Notes: generated by a model not told the origin, from the letters alone. 64,000 nt of DNA from Enterobacter cancerogenus (GCF_019047785.1 NZ_CP077290.1:2356001-2420000); one strand, 5' to 3'. Counted from the stretch's first letter, positions 6,718-17,182 are shown. Made by a program: numbers and translations.

Positions 6718-9543
6718 ATGGATAAGATCGAAGTACGGGGCGCTCGCACCCACAATCTCAAAAATATCAACCTCGTCATCCCTCGCGACAAACTCATCGT
6801 CGTGACCGGGCTTTCGGGGTCTGGCAAATCCTCACTGGCTTTCGACACCCTGTATGCCGAAGGGCAGCGTCGCTACGTTGAATCACTCTCCGCGTACGCG
6901 CGCCAGTTTCTGTCGCTGATGGAAAAACCGGACGTTGACCATATTGAAGGGTTATCACCGGCTATCTCCATCGAGCAAAAATCGACCTCGCATAACCCGC
7001 GTTCAACGGTCGGTACCATTACTGAAATTCATGACTACCTGCGTCTGCTGTATGCCCGCGTGGGTGAGCCGCGCTGTCCGGATCACGACGTGCCGCTGGC
7101 GGCGCAAACCGTCAGCCAGATGGTCGATAACGTGCTGTCTCAGCCGGAAGGCAAACGCCTGATGCTGCTTGCGCCCATCATCAAAGAGCGTAAGGGCGAG
7201 CACACCAAAACGCTGGAGAACCTGGCAAGCCAGGGCTATATCCGCGCCCGTATCGACGGCGAAGTGTGCGACCTGTCCGATCCACCGAAGCTGGAACTGC
7301 AGAAGAAACACACCATCGAAGTGGTGATTGACCGCTTTAAAGTGCGTGAAGATCTGGCAACACGTCTGGCGGAGTCGTTTGAAACCGCGCTGGAGCTTTC
7401 CGGCGGTACGGCGGTGGTCTCCGATATGGACGACACCAAAGCGGAAGAGCTGCTCTTCTCCGCCAACTTTGCCTGCCCGATCTGCGGCTACAGCATGCGC
7501 GAACTGGAACCGCGCCTGTTCTCCTTCAACAACCCGGCGGGCGCGTGTCCGACGTGTGACGGCCTGGGCGTGCAGCAGTATTTCGACCCGGACCGCGTGA
7601 TCCAGAACCCGGAGCTGTCCCTGGCGGGCGGTGCGATTCGCGGCTGGGATAAGCGTAACTTTTACTACTTCCAGATGCTGAAATCGCTGGCAGAGCACTA
7701 TAAGTTCGACGTTGAAGCCCCCTGGGCCAGCCTGAGCGCAAACGTGCACAAAGTGATCCTGTTCGGTTCCGCTAAAGAGAACATCGAGTTCAAGTACATG
7801 AACGATCGCGGTGATACCTCCGTGCGTCGCCACCCGTTCGAAGGGGTGCTGCACAACATGGAGCGCCGCTACAAAGAGACCGAATCCAGCGCGGTGCGCG
7901 AGGAGCTGGCGAAGTTCATCAGCAACCGCTCCTGTGCAACCTGTGAGGGTACCCGTCTGCGTCGCGAGGCGCGCCACGTGTTTGTCGAAAACACGGCGCT
8001 GCCGACCATCTCAGACATGAGCATCGGTCACGCGATGGACTTCTTCACCAACCTGAAACTCTCCGGCCAGCGGGCGAAAATCGCTGAAAAAGTGCTGAAA
8101 GAGATTGGCGATCGTCTGAAATTCCTGGTGAACGTCGGCCTGAACTACCTGACGCTTTCCCGCTCTGCGGAAACGCTCTCCGGTGGTGAAGCGCAGCGTA
8201 TCCGTCTGGCAAGCCAGATTGGCGCGGGCCTGGTGGGCGTAATGTACGTGCTGGATGAGCCGTCCATCGGCCTGCACCAGCGCGACAACGAGCGACTGCT
8301 CGGCACGCTGGTTCACCTGCGCGACCTCGGCAACACGGTGATTGTGGTCGAGCACGACGAAGACGCTATCCGCGCCGCTGACCACGTTATCGATATTGGC
8401 CCGGGCGCGGGTGTGCACGGCGGCCAGGTCGTGGCTGAAGGGACGCTGAAAGACATCATGGCGGTACCGGATTCGCTGACCGGCCAGTACATGAGCGGCA
8501 AGCGCAAAATTGAAGTGCCGAAACAGCGCGTGCCAGCCAACCCGGAAAAAGTGCTGAAACTGACCGGCGCGCGCGGGAACAACCTGAAAGACGTGACTCT
8601 GACGCTGCCGGTTGGCCTGTTTACCTGTATTACCGGCGTGTCCGGTTCCGGTAAATCGACGCTTATCAACGATACGCTGTTCCCGATTGCGCAGACGCAG
8701 CTCAACGGCGCGACGCTCGCTGAGCCTGCACCGTATCGCGAGATTCACGGGCTGGAGCATTTCGACAAGGTTATCGACATCGACCAAAGTCCGATTGGAC
8801 GCACACCGCGTTCCAACCCGGCGACCTATACCGGCGTGTTCACGCCCGTACGTGAGCTGTTTGCCGGCGTGCCGGAATCACGCTCGCGCGGGTATACGCC
8901 AGGACGTTTCAGCTTTAACGTTCGCGGTGGTCGCTGTGAAGCCTGTCAGGGCGACGGCGTGATCAAGGTCGAGATGCACTTCCTGCCGGATATCTACGTG
9001 CCGTGCGACCAGTGCAAAGGCAAGCGCTATAACCGCGAAACACTGGAGATTAAGTACAAGGGCAAAACCATCCACGAAGTGCTGGATATGACCATCGAAG
9101 AGGCGCGCGAGTTCTTTGACGCCGTCCCTGCGCTGGCGCGTAAGCTGCAAACGTTGATGGACGTAGGTTTGACCTATATTCGCCTTGGGCAGTCTGCCAC
9201 CACGCTCTCGGGCGGCGAGGCGCAGCGCGTGAAGCTGGCGCGCGAGCTGTCCAAGCGCGGCACCGGCCAGACGCTGTACATTCTCGATGAGCCAACCACC
9301 GGCCTGCATTTTGCAGATATTCAGCAACTGCTCGACGTTCTGCATCAGCTTCGCGATCAGGGCAACACCATCGTGGTGATTGAGCACAACCTGGACGTGA
9401 TTAAGACGGCAGACTGGATCGTCGATCTGGGTCCGGAAGGCGGCAGCGGCGGCGGTGAAATCCTCGTCTCCGGCACGCCAGAGACCGTTGCTGAGTGCGA
9501 AGCCTCGCACACCGCGCGCTTCCTCAAGCCGTTGTTGAAGTAA
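6718..9543 (+). CDS. uvrA: Excinuclease ABC subunit A
   Basis: A 941-residue DNA damage-recognition ATPase of nucleotide excision repair; the UvrA dimer loads UvrB at lesions. Two ABC modules are visible. The first has Walker [10 protein letters not shown] (about residue 31) and signature [14 protein letters not shown]; the second has Walker [10 protein letters not shown] (about 640) and signature [14 protein letters not shown], followed by [10 protein letters not shown]. Zinc-binding cysteine clusters are present: CPICG with CPTCDG (about 253-283), and CEACQGDG with CDQCKGK (about 740-766). Full length for the family. Controlled by the upstream LexA box. Its TAA directly abuts the yjbR stop codon on the other strand. 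Confidence 0.99.
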   Translation: MDKIEVRGARTHNLKNINLVIPRDKLIVVTGLSGSGKSSLAFDTLYAEGQRRYVESLSAYARQFLSLMEKPDVDHIEGLSPAISIEQKSTSHNPRSTVGTITEIHDYLRLLYARVGEPRCPDHDVPLAAQTVSQMVDNVLSQPEGKRLMLLAPIIKERKGEHTKTLENLASQGYIRARIDGEVCDLSDPPKLELQKKHTIEVVIDRFKVREDLATRLAESFETALELSGGTAVVSDMDDTKAEELLFSANFACPICGYSMRELEPRLFSFNNPAGACPTCDGLGVQQYFDPDRVIQNPELSLAGGAIRGWDKRNFYYFQMLKSLAEHYKFDVEAPWASLSANVHKVILFGSAKENIEFKYMNDRGDTSVRRHPFEGVLHNMERRYKETESSAVREELAKFISNRSCATCEGTRLRREARHVFVENTALPTISDMSIGHAMDFFTNLKLSGQRAKIAEKVLKEIGDRLKFLVNVGLNYLTLSRSAETLSGGEAQRIRLASQIGAGLVGVMYVLDEPSIGLHQRDNERLLGTLVHLRDLGNTVIVVEHDEDAIRAADHVIDIGPGAGVHGGQVVAEGTLKDIMAVPDSLTGQYMSGKRKIEVPKQRVPANPEKVLKLTGARGNNLKDVTLTLPVGLFTCITGVSGSGKSTLINDTLFPIAQTQLNGATLAEPAPYREIHGLEHFDKVIDIDQSPIGRTPRSNPATYTGVFTPVRELFAGVPESRSRGYTPGRFSFNVRGGRCEACQGDGVIKVEMHFLPDIYVPCDQCKGKRYNRETLEIKYKGKTIHEVLDMTIEEAREFFDAVPALARKLQTLMDVGLTYIRLGQSATTLSGGEAQRVKLARELSKRGTGQTLYILDEPTTGLHFADIQQLLDVLHQLRDQGNTIVVIEHNLDVIKTADWIVDLGPEGGSGGGEILVSGTPETVAECEASHTARFLKPLLK

Positions 9544-9897
9544 TCATACCGACAGCTGCTGTCTGACCTGTTCAGGCAGCAGCTCTATTGCCTGCTGATA
9601 AGAGGCATCCACCAGGTAGTAAATCTGTGAATCGGGAATCGAACCGTCGAGATACACGGTGCTCCAGTGCGCCTTATTGAGATGCTGGCTCGGCCTCACA
9701 TCATGATGCTGCTGACGCAGCAGATCGGCCAGTTCCGGGCTGGTTTTCAGCGCTGCCGCCGGGCGGCCTTCAACCTCTTTGACCATCGCAAAAAGCACGT
9801 CGCCGACCTTTATCTGCGTGGCTTTCCAGTCGTTGTGGACGCTTTGCTCCGCGCCTGATTTGTTCATGCAATACTGAAGTATCTCCGAAATTGTCAT
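9544..9897 (-). CDS. yjbR: MmcQ/YjbR family protein
   Basis: A 117-residue cytoplasmic protein of the YjbR (CyaY-like fold) family, of unknown biochemical role though some members bind DNA. Typical features are the N-terminal helix MTISEILQYCMNKSG, GDVLFAMV with AALKTSPELADLLRQQ, and HLNKAHWSTVYLDG near residue 77, followed by a C-terminal helix ending in LLPEQVRQQL. Two bases separate it from yjbQ upstream, so they form one operon, as in E. coli. Its stop codon touches that of uvrA with no spacer, so no room exists for a separate terminator. Confidence 0.92.
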   Translation of the reverse strand: MTISEILQYCMNKSGAEQSVHNDWKATQIKVGDVLFAMVKEVEGRPAAALKTSPELADLLRQQHHDVRPSQHLNKAHWSTVYLDGSIPDSQIYYLVDASYQQAIELLPEQVRQQLSV

Positions 9898-9899
9898 CT

Positions 9900-10316
9900 T
9901 TATTCCCCTTGTAGCGTAGCGATAATTTTACGCGGACCACAGTGAATGCGATGCTCTCCCAGCCAGATCCCTTGCCACGTGCCCAGCATCAGCCGCCCCT
10001 GGTGTACCGGCAGCATCAGCGATACCCCCAGCAAAGAGGATTTGATATGCGAAGGCATATCGTCCGCCCCCTCATAGTCATGCTCATAGGCGGCGTTGTC
10101 GGGCACGGTTTTGAGAAAATGCCGTTCCATATCAGACCGGACGGTGGGATCGCAGTTTTCGTTTAACGTGAGAGAGGCGGACGTGTGCTGAAGCAGCAGG
10201 TGCAGCAAACCCGTTTTGACGCGCGATAAATCGCGGATTTGCCCGACGACTTCGTCCGTCACCAGGTGAAATCCGCGCGATTTTGCGCTCAGGGTCAGGG
10301 TCTGTTGATACCACAT
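9900..10316 (-). CDS. yjbQ: UPF0047 family protein YjbQ
   Basis: A 138-residue protein of the YjbQ/UPF0047 family; reported family members have weak thiamin phosphate synthase activity but the physiological role is unsettled. Recognisable family blocks are [59 protein letters not shown] with conserved histidines, and [13 protein letters not shown] near the C-terminus. Start ATG at 10316; followed two bases after its stop by yjbR. Confidence 0.93.
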   Translation of the reverse strand: MWYQQTLTLSAKSRGFHLVTDEVVGQIRDLSRVKTGLLHLLLQHTSASLTLNENCDPTVRSDMERHFLKTVPDNAAYEHDYEGADDMPSHIKSSLLGVSLMLPVHQGRLMLGTWQGIWLGEHRIHCGPRKIIATLQGE

Positions 10317-10449
10317 TGGCTGCTCCGTTAAGAAAGATGAATCTTTCTAAGTGTGCAGCAAGAAGGCGAAAGGTAAAACCCGCGGCGGCAAGATTTGATT
10401 AAAAAAGGATCCGGCCCGCCGCGCGGCTATTAATACTCTGAGTTAACAA

Positions 10450-11145
10450 TCACCTCTTCGCCAAACTTTCCGGCCATCGGCAGCGGGCGATAGGTTGAGA
10501 TTTCGAGGCGCGTAACACCCGAATCCCTCTGGCCCCCACGTCGTGCGCGGCGGTGATGTCGTTGTCAGAATCCCCGTAGAACACTTTGATATTTTTCTGC
10601 TCAAGCCACTGGGTTTTGGTGTTTTGCCCCTCTTTATCACCCGCAAAAATCACCGGGTTCATGCTGGCCGCCGGGATCAAAAAATCGTCCTGCAGGGTTT
10701 TAGAGACAGTCTCGGTTTTGGTCTGGCTACGACCGGTGACGAAGTAGATGCTGTCGCCGCGCTTAACGTGCATGGCGATCAGCGCCCGGGCAACCTCTTT
10801 CGGAATGCTGAACTCGTCCCAGCCGTTATTCATTTTTTCCCAGAACTCCGGGTTTTGCAGATAGGCTTCGCTGTCCGGCGAGAAGGTTTTCTTGCCGCGC
10901 CAGAAGCCGGGGCTGGAGAACAGCACGGTGTCGTCGATGTCGAAGCCGACGGCCATGGGTGCCCGGCCCATCAGGCTGTTTTCAATTTGTGCCACGGAGA
11001 CCCAGTGAATGGGGGCTTGCTCGGCAAGGATGGCGGCGGTGGTGCCGGTGTAAAGCGGCGTCGGCGCAGATGCGCGTGCAACTACGGCACTGTTAAGCGA
11101 GAACAATAAGCAGGCGGCGCTGAGCGCCAGTGTGATCTTGCGCAT
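10450..11145 (-). CDS. aphA: Class B acid phosphatase with frameshifted C-terminus
   Basis: A periplasmic non-specific phosphatase of the HAD superfamily, metal-dependent and tetrameric in E. coli. A signal peptide (residues 1-25), the nucleophile motif [23 protein letters not shown] and [12 protein letters not shown] are intact. The protein follows the family as far as RGIRVLRAS, then continues for about 13 unrelated residues to a TGA at 10450-10452. In another frame the same DNA encodes the normal ending [21 protein letters not shown] with a TAA at 10430-10432. A net shift (one base lost or two gained) near 10493-10503 therefore replaces the last ~21 residues. It may be a real mutation or an assembly error. 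Confidence 0.9.
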   Translation of the reverse strand: MRKITLALSAACLLFSLNSAVVARASAPTPLYTGTTAAILAEQAPIHWVSVAQIENSLMGRAPMAVGFDIDDTVLFSSPGFWRGKKTFSPDSEAYLQNPEFWEKMNNGWDEFSIPKEVARALIAMHVKRGDSIYFVTGRSQTKTETVSKTLQDDFLIPAASMNPVIFAGDKEGQNTKTQWLEQKNIKVFYGDSDNDITAAHDVGARGIRVLRASKSQPIARCRWPESLAKR

Positions 11146-11307
11146 ATTTTCCCCTGAATATTCAGTTTGTTATCGTTTTATTTTGTGTGAGTGGTCAAAA
11201 AACTATCCGACCATAACCCCAGCGGCAGGGGAAGAAAAGGAGTTTTTGCTTATCAATCTGAAGAAAAAGAAGACGATCACAAAGCGAGACATCGACCTGA
11301 GCAGCCT

Positions 11308-11799
11308 GATGCCCTCACCCCGGCCCTCTCCCACAGGGAGAGGGAGAACACCCAGCCCGTAGGCCCGGTAAGCGGAGCGCCACCGGGCGATTAGGCTGCT
11401 CGGCGGCCTGATGCCCTCTCCCACAGGGAGAGGGAGAACACCCAGCCCGTAGGCCCGGTAAGCGAAGCGCCACCGGGCGATTAGGCTGCTCGGCGGCCTG
11501 ATGCCCTCCCCCACAGGGAGAGGGAGAACACCCAGCCCGTAGGCCCGGTAAGCGTAAGCGCCACCGGGCGATTAGACTGCACGGCGGCCTGATGCCCTCT
11601 CACGCAGGGAGAGGGAGAACACCCAGCCCGTAGGCCCGGTAAGCGAAGCGCCACCGGGCGATTAGGCTGCTCGGCGGCCTGATGCCCTCCCCCACAGGGA
11701 GAGGGAGAACACCCAGCCCGTAGGCCCGGTAAGCGGAGCGCCACCGGGCGATAAGACTGCACGGCGGCCTGATGTCCTCCCCCACAGGGAGACGGAGAA
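11308..11799. repeat. Tandem array of a 90-bp hairpin-rich unit between aphA and tyrB
   Basis: Units beginning GATGCCCTC or a variant start at 11308, 11410, 11500, 11591, 11681 and 11771. Spacings are 102, 90, 91, 90 and 90, and the last copy is cut to 29 bases. The first copy has 12 extra bases (ACCCCGG region). Each unit joins a perfect hairpin, CCCTCTCCC-ACA-GGGAGAGGG (sometimes with one substitution), to a REP-like palindrome GCCCGGT ... ACCGGGC. Copies differ at the loop (AGCGGAGCG, AGCGAAGCG, AGCGTAAGCG) and in a GCTGCTCGG/ACTGCACGG segment. ORFs across it are repeats read through and are not genes. It lies between the divergent 5' end of aphA and the 3' end of tyrB. Confidence 0.95.
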
Positions 11800-11813
11800 A
11801 CCGTAGTGAGTGC

Positions 11814-13007
11814 TTACATTACAGCAGCAAACGCCTGCGCCACGCGCTGGACGTTATTGGCGTTCAGGCCCGCCACGCACATGCGGCCGCTGGCGATCAG
11901 GTAGACGCCGAACTCCTCGCGCAGACGATCGACCTGTGCGGCGCTCAGGCCGGTATAACTGAACATGCCGCGCTGTTTCAGCAGGTAGTCGAAGTTATGC
12001 CCCGGCACCGCCTCTTTCAGCACATTCACCAGCTCCTGGCGCATCGACAGGATACGCTTGCGCATCGATTCCACTTCCGCAAGCCAGTTGGCTTTCAGCT
12101 GTTCGTCACCGAGCACCGTTGCAACGACCTGCGCCCCAAAGTTCGGCGGGCTGGAGTAGATGCGGCGCACCGTGGCTTTCAGTTGCCCAAGCACGCGCCC
12201 GGCCGCTTCGGCATCTTCACACACGACCGACAGGCCGCCCACGCGCTCGCCGTACAGGGAGAAGATTTTAGAGAAGGAGTTGCTGATAAGCGCAGGCAGC
12301 CCGGCGTGGGCCACGGCGCGAATGGCGTACGCATCGTCTTCCATCCCTGCACCAAAGCCCTGATAGGCGATGTCGAGGAACGGGATGAGATCGCGCGCCT
12401 TCAGCACCTCAATGACCGCATCCCACTCAGAATGGGTCAGGTCCGCCCCCGTTGGGTTGTGGCAGCACGGATGCAGCAGAACAATGCTGCGCGCTGGCAG
12501 GGTGTTCAGTTTTTCAAGCAGGGCATTCACGCGCACGCCGTTGGTTTTGCTGTCGAACCACGGATAGGTCTCGACCTTAAAGCCTGCGCCTTCGAAAATG
12601 GCCACGTGGTTTTCCCACGTCGGGTCGCTGACCCATACGCCGGAATCCGGGAAGTATTTTTTCAGGAAGTCCGCCCCGACCTTCAGCGCGCCCGAGCCGC
12701 CTAGCGTCTGGATCGTCGCCACGCGCTTTTGCGCCAGCACCGGATGATCGTCGCCAAACAGCAGCGGAGCGACGGTGTTACGGTAGCTGTTCAGCCCTTC
12801 CATCGGCAGGTAAAGCGAGGCGCCATGCGGTGTCGCGTTAAGACGCGCTTCGGCGTCGGCTACCGCCTGCAGCTGAGGAATAATGCCCTCCTCGTTGTAA
12901 TAAAGGCCAATGCTGAGGTTCACTTTATCGCTGCGGGGATCTTCTTTGAAACGCTCCATCAAGGAGAGAATGGGGTCGCCAGCGTAGGCGTCTACTTTCT
13001 GAAACAC
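11814..13007 (-). CDS. tyrB: Aromatic amino acid aminotransferase
   Basis: A 397-residue PLP enzyme that makes the final transamination in tyrosine and phenylalanine synthesis and also acts on leucine. The GTG start at 13007 is chosen because it gives [13 protein letters not shown], the family N-terminus, and exactly 397 residues; an upstream in-frame start would add 14 residues. The PLP lysine lies in [17 protein letters not shown] (about 247-260). [13 protein letters not shown] and the tail [19 protein letters not shown] with the substrate-binding Arg region are present. The stop is about 15 bases from the 90-bp repeat array, whose hairpins may serve as its transcript end. Confidence 0.98.
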   Translation of the reverse strand: MFQKVDAYAGDPILSLMERFKEDPRSDKVNLSIGLYYNEEGIIPQLQAVADAEARLNATPHGASLYLPMEGLNSYRNTVAPLLFGDDHPVLAQKRVATIQTLGGSGALKVGADFLKKYFPDSGVWVSDPTWENHVAIFEGAGFKVETYPWFDSKTNGVRVNALLEKLNTLPARSIVLLHPCCHNPTGADLTHSEWDAVIEVLKARDLIPFLDIAYQGFGAGMEDDAYAIRAVAHAGLPALISNSFSKIFSLYGERVGGLSVVCEDAEAAGRVLGQLKATVRRIYSSPPNFGAQVVATVLGDEQLKANWLAEVESMRKRILSMRQELVNVLKEAVPGHNFDYLLKQRGMFSYTGLSAAQVDRLREEFGVYLIASGRMCVAGLNANNVQRVAQAFAAVM

Positions 13008-13125
13008 GCGATGGTTCTCCGGATTATTATCAGGCAGGGAATTCAACAATAAACCGGAAGCAGAATAAGATCGAGGGGATGTTAACGTTGCGGGGGGAGG
13101 CGCGCCGGGCCTCCCCCTGATGGGT

Positions 13126-14205
13126 TCAGTCTATGTACTTCATCGCGACGCGTGACGTCAGGCGCGTAATAAGTTCGTAAGCACTTACTCCAGTCATTTC
13201 CGCGATGCGCTCGACGGGCAGCCCCTCGCCCCACATCACCACGTCGTCGCCCGCTTTGTCCTGGGCATCTGGCCCAAGGTCAACGCAGATCATGTCCATC
13301 GCCACGCGGCCTACCAGCTTCACTTCGCGGCCATTTACCAGTACCGGCGTGCCGGACGGCGCGGCGCGCGGGTAGCCATCGCCGTAGCCCATCGCCACCA
13401 CGCCCAGACGGGTATCGCGCTCGCTGGTCCAGGTGCCGCCGTAGCCCACCGGCTCCCCGGCTTTGTGCTCGCGCACGGCGATCAGGTTAGAGACCAGCGA
13501 CATCACCGGCTGGAAGCCAAAATCAGGCCCCCACGGCTTATGCTCCAGCGGCGATACGCCGTAAAGAATAATCCCCGGACGCGCCCAGTCGAAATGGGAC
13601 TGCGGCCACAGCAGAATGCCGCCGGAGGCCGCAATAGAGCGCGCGCCGGGCTTGCCTTCGCAGAAGGTGTTGAAGATATCAAGCTGCTGCTCGGTTGCGC
13701 CGCATTCAGGTTCGTCGGCGCGGGCAAAGTGGCTGACGATGTTCACCGGCTGGCGGACGTTTTTGCACTGGCACAGGCGCTGGTAGAACGTTTCTGCATC
13801 TTCCGGGCGCACGCCGAGGCGGTGCATACCGGTATCAAGCTTCATCCATACGGTGACCGGCTCGCTAAGCTCGGCCGTTTCAAGCGCCACCAGCTGTTCT
13901 TCGTTATGAACCGAAGTATGCAGATGCTGTTCGGCAATGGTCGGCAGATCGGCGGCTTCAAAAAAGCCTTCGAGCAGTAAAATCGGCTGGGTAATCCCGC
14001 CCGCGCGCAGGCGGAGTGCTTCTTCGAGACGGGCAACGCCAAAAGCGTCGGCATCGGGGAGCGTTCGCGCGGTCTCCAGAAGACCGTGTCCGTAAGCGTT
14101 CGCTTTCACGACTGCAACGAGCTTGCTGGCAGGTGCCAGTTCACGCAGACGTTGCAGGTTGTGTCGCAGAGCGCGGCGGTTAATAACAACAGTTGCCGCT
14201 TGCAT
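13126..14205 (-). CDS. alr: Alanine racemase, biosynthetic
   Basis: A 359-residue PLP enzyme that interconverts L- and D-alanine for peptidoglycan. The PLP lysine is in [12 protein letters not shown] (about residue 34). The catalytic tyrosine region [28 protein letters not shown] lies in the C-terminal half. The length equals the E. coli Alr. It lies 9 bases downstream of dnaB on the same strand, so co-transcription with dnaB is likely. tyrB follows after 118 bases. Confidence 0.98.
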   Translation of the reverse strand: MQAATVVINRRALRHNLQRLRELAPASKLVAVVKANAYGHGLLETARTLPDADAFGVARLEEALRLRAGGITQPILLLEGFFEAADLPTIAEQHLHTSVHNEEQLVALETAELSEPVTVWMKLDTGMHRLGVRPEDAETFYQRLCQCKNVRQPVNIVSHFARADEPECGATEQQLDIFNTFCEGKPGARSIAASGGILLWPQSHFDWARPGIILYGVSPLEHKPWGPDFGFQPVMSLVSNLIAVREHKAGEPVGYGGTWTSERDTRLGVVAMGYGDGYPRAAPSGTPVLVNGREVKLVGRVAMDMICVDLGPDAQDKAGDDVVMWGEGLPVERIAEMTGVSAYELITRLTSRVAMKYID

Positions 14206-14214
14206 TTGAATTCC

Positions 14215-15627
14215 TTATTCGTCGTCGTACTGCGGTCCCGCATAGTTATCAAAGCGTGACCATTGTCCATTAAAGGTCAGACGTACCGTACCGATTGGGC
14301 CGTTACGTTGCTTACCAATAATAATTTCAGCGATCCCCTTCAGGTCGCTGTTCTCGTGATACACCTCATCACGATAGATAAACATGATTAAGTCGGCATC
14401 CTGCTCGATGGAGCCGGATTCACGCAGGTCGGAGTTGACCGGGCGCTTGTCGGCACGCTGCTCCAGAGAGCGGTTAAGCTGGGAAAGCGCCACCACCGGC
14501 ACCTGCAACTCTTTGGCTAACGCCTTGAGCGAGCGGGAAATTTCAGCGATCTCCAGCGTACGGTTGTCGGAGAGCGACGGCACGCGCATCAGCTGGAGGT
14601 AGTCGATCATGATGAGGCCGATCCCGCCATGTTCACGAGCGATACGGCGCGCGCGGGAGCGCACTTCCGTTGGCGTCAGGCCGGAGGAGTCATCGATATA
14701 GATGTTACGTTTTTCCAGCAGTATGCCCATGGTGCCGGAAATACGCGCCCAGTCCTCGTCGTCAAGCTGGCCGGTACGGATGCGGGTCTGGTCCACGCGG
14801 GACAGCGATGCCAGGGAACGCATCATGATCTGCTCCGAGGGCATCTCAAGACTGAAGATAAGCACCGGTTTATCCTGCAACATCGCCGCGTTTTCGACGA
14901 GGTTCATCGCAAATGTCGTTTTACCCATCGACGGACGCGCGGCCACGATAATCAAATCCGACGGCTGCAGGCCAGCGGTTTTCTTGTTGAGATCGTCATA
15001 GCCCGTGTTGACGCCGGTTACGCCATCGTGCGGCTGCTGGAAAAGCTGTTCAATACGCGCGACGGTGGCATCGAGCACCTCGGCGATGTTCTTCGGGCCT
15101 TCGTCTTTATTGGCGCGGCTTTCGGCGATTTTAAAGACGCGAGACTCGGCGAGATCGAGCAGGTCTTCGCTGGTGCGCCCCTGCGGATCGAAACCGGCCT
15201 CGGCGATTTCGTTCGCCACCGAGATCATCTCGCGCACGACCGCACGTTCGCGCACAATGTCTGCATATGCGCTGATGTTGGCCGCACTTGGCGTGTTTTT
15301 CGAGAGTTCTGCCAGATAAGCAAAGCCGCCGACGCTGTCCAGCTGCCCCAGGCGCTCCAGCGATTCCGCGAGCGTGATCAGGTCAATCGGGCTGCCGGAC
15401 TCCTGCAGGCGCGCCATTTCGGTGAAGATATGGCGGTGCGGGCGGGTATAGAAATCCTCTGCGACGACGCGCTCGGCGACATCGTCCCAGCGCTCGTTAT
15501 CCAGCATTAAACCGCCCAACACCGACTGTTCCGCTTCAATCGAGTGCGGCGGGACTTTTAACCCGGCTACCTGAAAATCACGGTCGCGGGGTTCAGTCTG
15601 TTTGTTGAAGGGTTTGTTTCCTGCCAT
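14215..15627 (-). CDS. dnaB: Replicative DNA helicase
   Basis: A 470-residue hexameric 5'-3' helicase of the replication fork. The N-terminal domain begins PPHSIEAEQSVLGGLMLDNERWDDV. The RecA-like domain carries Walker A ARPSMGKTTFAMN (about 230-240), Walker B GLIMIDYLQLMR (about 335) and the arginine-finger region ending IIGKQRNGPIGTVRL. No intein is present: the protein is continuous across the Walker A site where inteins commonly insert. It is transcribed away from qor, with 66 bases between the two starts. Confidence 0.99.
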   Translation of the reverse strand: MAGNKPFNKQTEPRDRDFQVAGLKVPPHSIEAEQSVLGGLMLDNERWDDVAERVVAEDFYTRPHRHIFTEMARLQESGSPIDLITLAESLERLGQLDSVGGFAYLAELSKNTPSAANISAYADIVRERAVVREMISVANEIAEAGFDPQGRTSEDLLDLAESRVFKIAESRANKDEGPKNIAEVLDATVARIEQLFQQPHDGVTGVNTGYDDLNKKTAGLQPSDLIIVAARPSMGKTTFAMNLVENAAMLQDKPVLIFSLEMPSEQIMMRSLASLSRVDQTRIRTGQLDDEDWARISGTMGILLEKRNIYIDDSSGLTPTEVRSRARRIAREHGGIGLIMIDYLQLMRVPSLSDNRTLEIAEISRSLKALAKELQVPVVALSQLNRSLEQRADKRPVNSDLRESGSIEQDADLIMFIYRDEVYHENSDLKGIAEIIIGKQRNGPIGTVRLTFNGQWSRFDNYAGPQYDDE

Positions 15628-15693
15628 AGTGAATGGAGTTACCGAGATAAAGAGTGGGTCGAAAGATTACCATATTTTTCTGACGGAGGGAGC

Positions 15694-16677
15694 ATGGCAA
15701 CGCGCATTGAATTCCAGAAACATGGCGGACCAGAAGTGCTTAAAGCGGTGGAGTTTACCCCCGGCGCGCCTGGCGAAAATGAAGTCCAGGTTGAAAACAA
15801 AGCTATCGGTATTAACTACATCGATACCTACATTCGCGGCGGTCTCTATCCGCCACCGTCCATGCCGAGCGGGCTGGGAACCGAGGCGGCGGGCGTGGTC
15901 ATCGGCGTCGGCAGCGCCGTTAAGCATCTTAAAGAGGGCGATCGCGTGGTGTACGCCCAGTCGGCGCTCGGCGCGTACAGCTCTGTCCACAACGTTCCGG
16001 CGGATAAAGCCGCCCTGCTGCCGAATGCGATCTCCTTTGAACAGGCCGCGGCCTCATTCCTGAAAGGGCTGACGGTCTATTACCTGCTGCGCAAAACCTA
16101 CGAAATCAAACCGGACGAGCAGTTCCTGTTCCACGCCGCCGCCGGGGGCGTAGGGTTAATCGCCTGTCAGTGGGCGAAGGCGTTAGGTGCGAAGCTGATT
16201 GGCACCGTAGGCAGTGCGCAAAAAGCCCAGCGCGCAAAAGAGGCGGGCGCGTGGCAGATCATTAACTACCGTGAAGAGAGCCTCGTCGAGCGTTTAAAAG
16301 AGATCACCGGCGGCAAAAAAGTGCGCGTGGTGTATGACTCGGTAGGCAAAGACACCTGGGAATCGTCGCTGGACTGCCTGCAGCGCCGCGGCCTGATGGT
16401 TAGCTTCGGTAACGCCTCCGGGGCCGTGACCGGCGTTAACCTTGGGATTTTGAACCAGAAAGGGTCGCTGTACGTGACGCGTCCTTCCCTGCAGGGCTAC
16501 ATCACCAACCGCGAGGAGCTGGAGGAAGCCAGCAACGAACTGTTCTCGCTGATCGCCAGCGGCGTGATTAAGGTGGATGTGGCAGATGCGCAGAAATATC
16601 CGCTGGCCGATGCGCAGCGTGCGCACGAGGTGCTGGAGAGTCGGGCGACACAAGGGTCGAGTCTGCTTATTCCCTGA
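15694..16677 (+). CDS. qor: NADPH quinone oxidoreductase
   Basis: A 327-residue zeta-crystallin-type member of the medium-chain dehydrogenase family that reduces quinones with NADPH. No catalytic zinc ligands are seen, as expected. The cofactor motif is AAAGGVGLIACQWAKALGAKLIGTVG (about 145-170). The N-terminal GroES-like domain has GINYIDTYIRGGLYP and GLGTEAAGVVIGVG. It is divergent from dnaB and followed by its own terminator. Confidence 0.97.
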   Translation: MATRIEFQKHGGPEVLKAVEFTPGAPGENEVQVENKAIGINYIDTYIRGGLYPPPSMPSGLGTEAAGVVIGVGSAVKHLKEGDRVVYAQSALGAYSSVHNVPADKAALLPNAISFEQAAASFLKGLTVYYLLRKTYEIKPDEQFLFHAAAGGVGLIACQWAKALGAKLIGTVGSAQKAQRAKEAGAWQIINYREESLVERLKEITGGKKVRVVYDSVGKDTWESSLDCLQRRGLMVSFGNASGAVTGVNLGILNQKGSLYVTRPSLQGYITNREELEEASNELFSLIASGVIKVDVADAQKYPLADAQRAHEVLESRATQGSSLLIP

Positions 16678-16693
16678 TCCCTGAAAAGAAATT

Positions 16694-16724
16694 GGGCTTC
16701 CCGTGGGAAGCCCTTTCTTTTTTT
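16694..16724 (+). terminator. qor terminator
   Basis: GGGCTTCC at 16694-16701 pairs with GGAAGCCC at 16706-16713 around a four-base loop, followed by TTTCTTTTTTT. It is a strong Rho-independent terminator 17 bases after the qor stop. Confidence 0.92.
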
Positions 16725-16861
16725 AGTTCGGCTGTATGTAGGGTACAGCTCGATGAATTCTGTAGCGGCAGCCATAGTGACAGATTCGATAAGTAAATCC
16801 TATTCTGTTCTAAGCTCCGCCGCCGGAAAAGTTGCAGGTATGTGACGAACCCCTCAATACC

Positions 16862-17104
16862 TTAGTAACGGAACCGGTTATTACGCTGATAAGTGGGGAG
16901 TTTTGGCGATTTAATGGCCCGTATAGCCCACACGACGGCAACCGCCAGCAGCAGCCACGGCAACAGCTTGATCGTCAGGGCAAACAACCCGCCGATAAAC
17001 ATCACCACCGTTGCGACGACCAGCGCCGCGAGAATGCCAAGTAACGAGACGCCCGTCACCATCAGCATGACAAAAAAGCCAATCACAAAAAGTAGTTCCA
17101 GCAT
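16862..17104 (-). CDS. pspG: Phage shock protein G
   Basis: An 80-residue inner-membrane protein of the phage-shock response. It consists of two hydrophobic stretches (LELLFVIGFFVMLMVTGVSL and LGILAALVVATVVMFIGGLF), a third one (LLPWLLLAVAVVWAI), and a basic tail ending NNRFRY. ATG 17104 gives the family N-terminus MLELLFVIGFFVML; a longer reading would run through the sigma-54 promoter. It lies downstream of dusA but is separated from it by a terminator and has its own sigma-54 promoter, the arrangement known for the E. coli gene. Confidence 0.93.
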   Translation of the reverse strand: MLELLFVIGFFVMLMVTGVSLLGILAALVVATVVMFIGGLFALTIKLLPWLLLAVAVVWAIRAIKSPKLPTYQRNNRFRY

Positions 17105-17143
17105 GGTGCTCTCCCACGAGTTCCCGAATAATGCGTTAACCAT

Positions 17144-17159
17144 TACAAGAAACGTGCCA
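17144..17159 (-). promoter_or_regulatory. Sigma-54 promoter of pspG
   Basis: Read on the minus strand the sequence is TGGCACGTTTCTTGTA, close to the sigma-54 consensus TGGCACG-N4-TTGC[AT], with the GG at -24 and TTG at -12. It lies 40 bases before the pspG ATG. PspF-dependent sigma-54 control of pspG is established in E. coli. Confidence 0.85.
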
Positions 17160-17182
17160 AAACTAACCCGTTGTTCTGAAAG

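Noticed and set aside
11203..11785. Several overlapping ORFs rich in PSPCGGG or LPLPVGEG repeats
   Set aside because: They are read-through of the tandem non-coding array in different frames, with no ribosome sites or family resemblance.
11308..11799. Possible CRISPR array (regular repeats)
   Set aside because: The whole 90-bp unit repeats; there are no unique spacers between short repeats and no cas genes.
13007..13049. Longer N-terminus for TyrB starting MLNSLPDNN
   Set aside because: The family starts at MFQKVDAY; the GTG at 13007 gives the exact usual length of 397.
14215..15627. Intein in DnaB
   Set aside because: The Walker A region is continuous and total length is normal.
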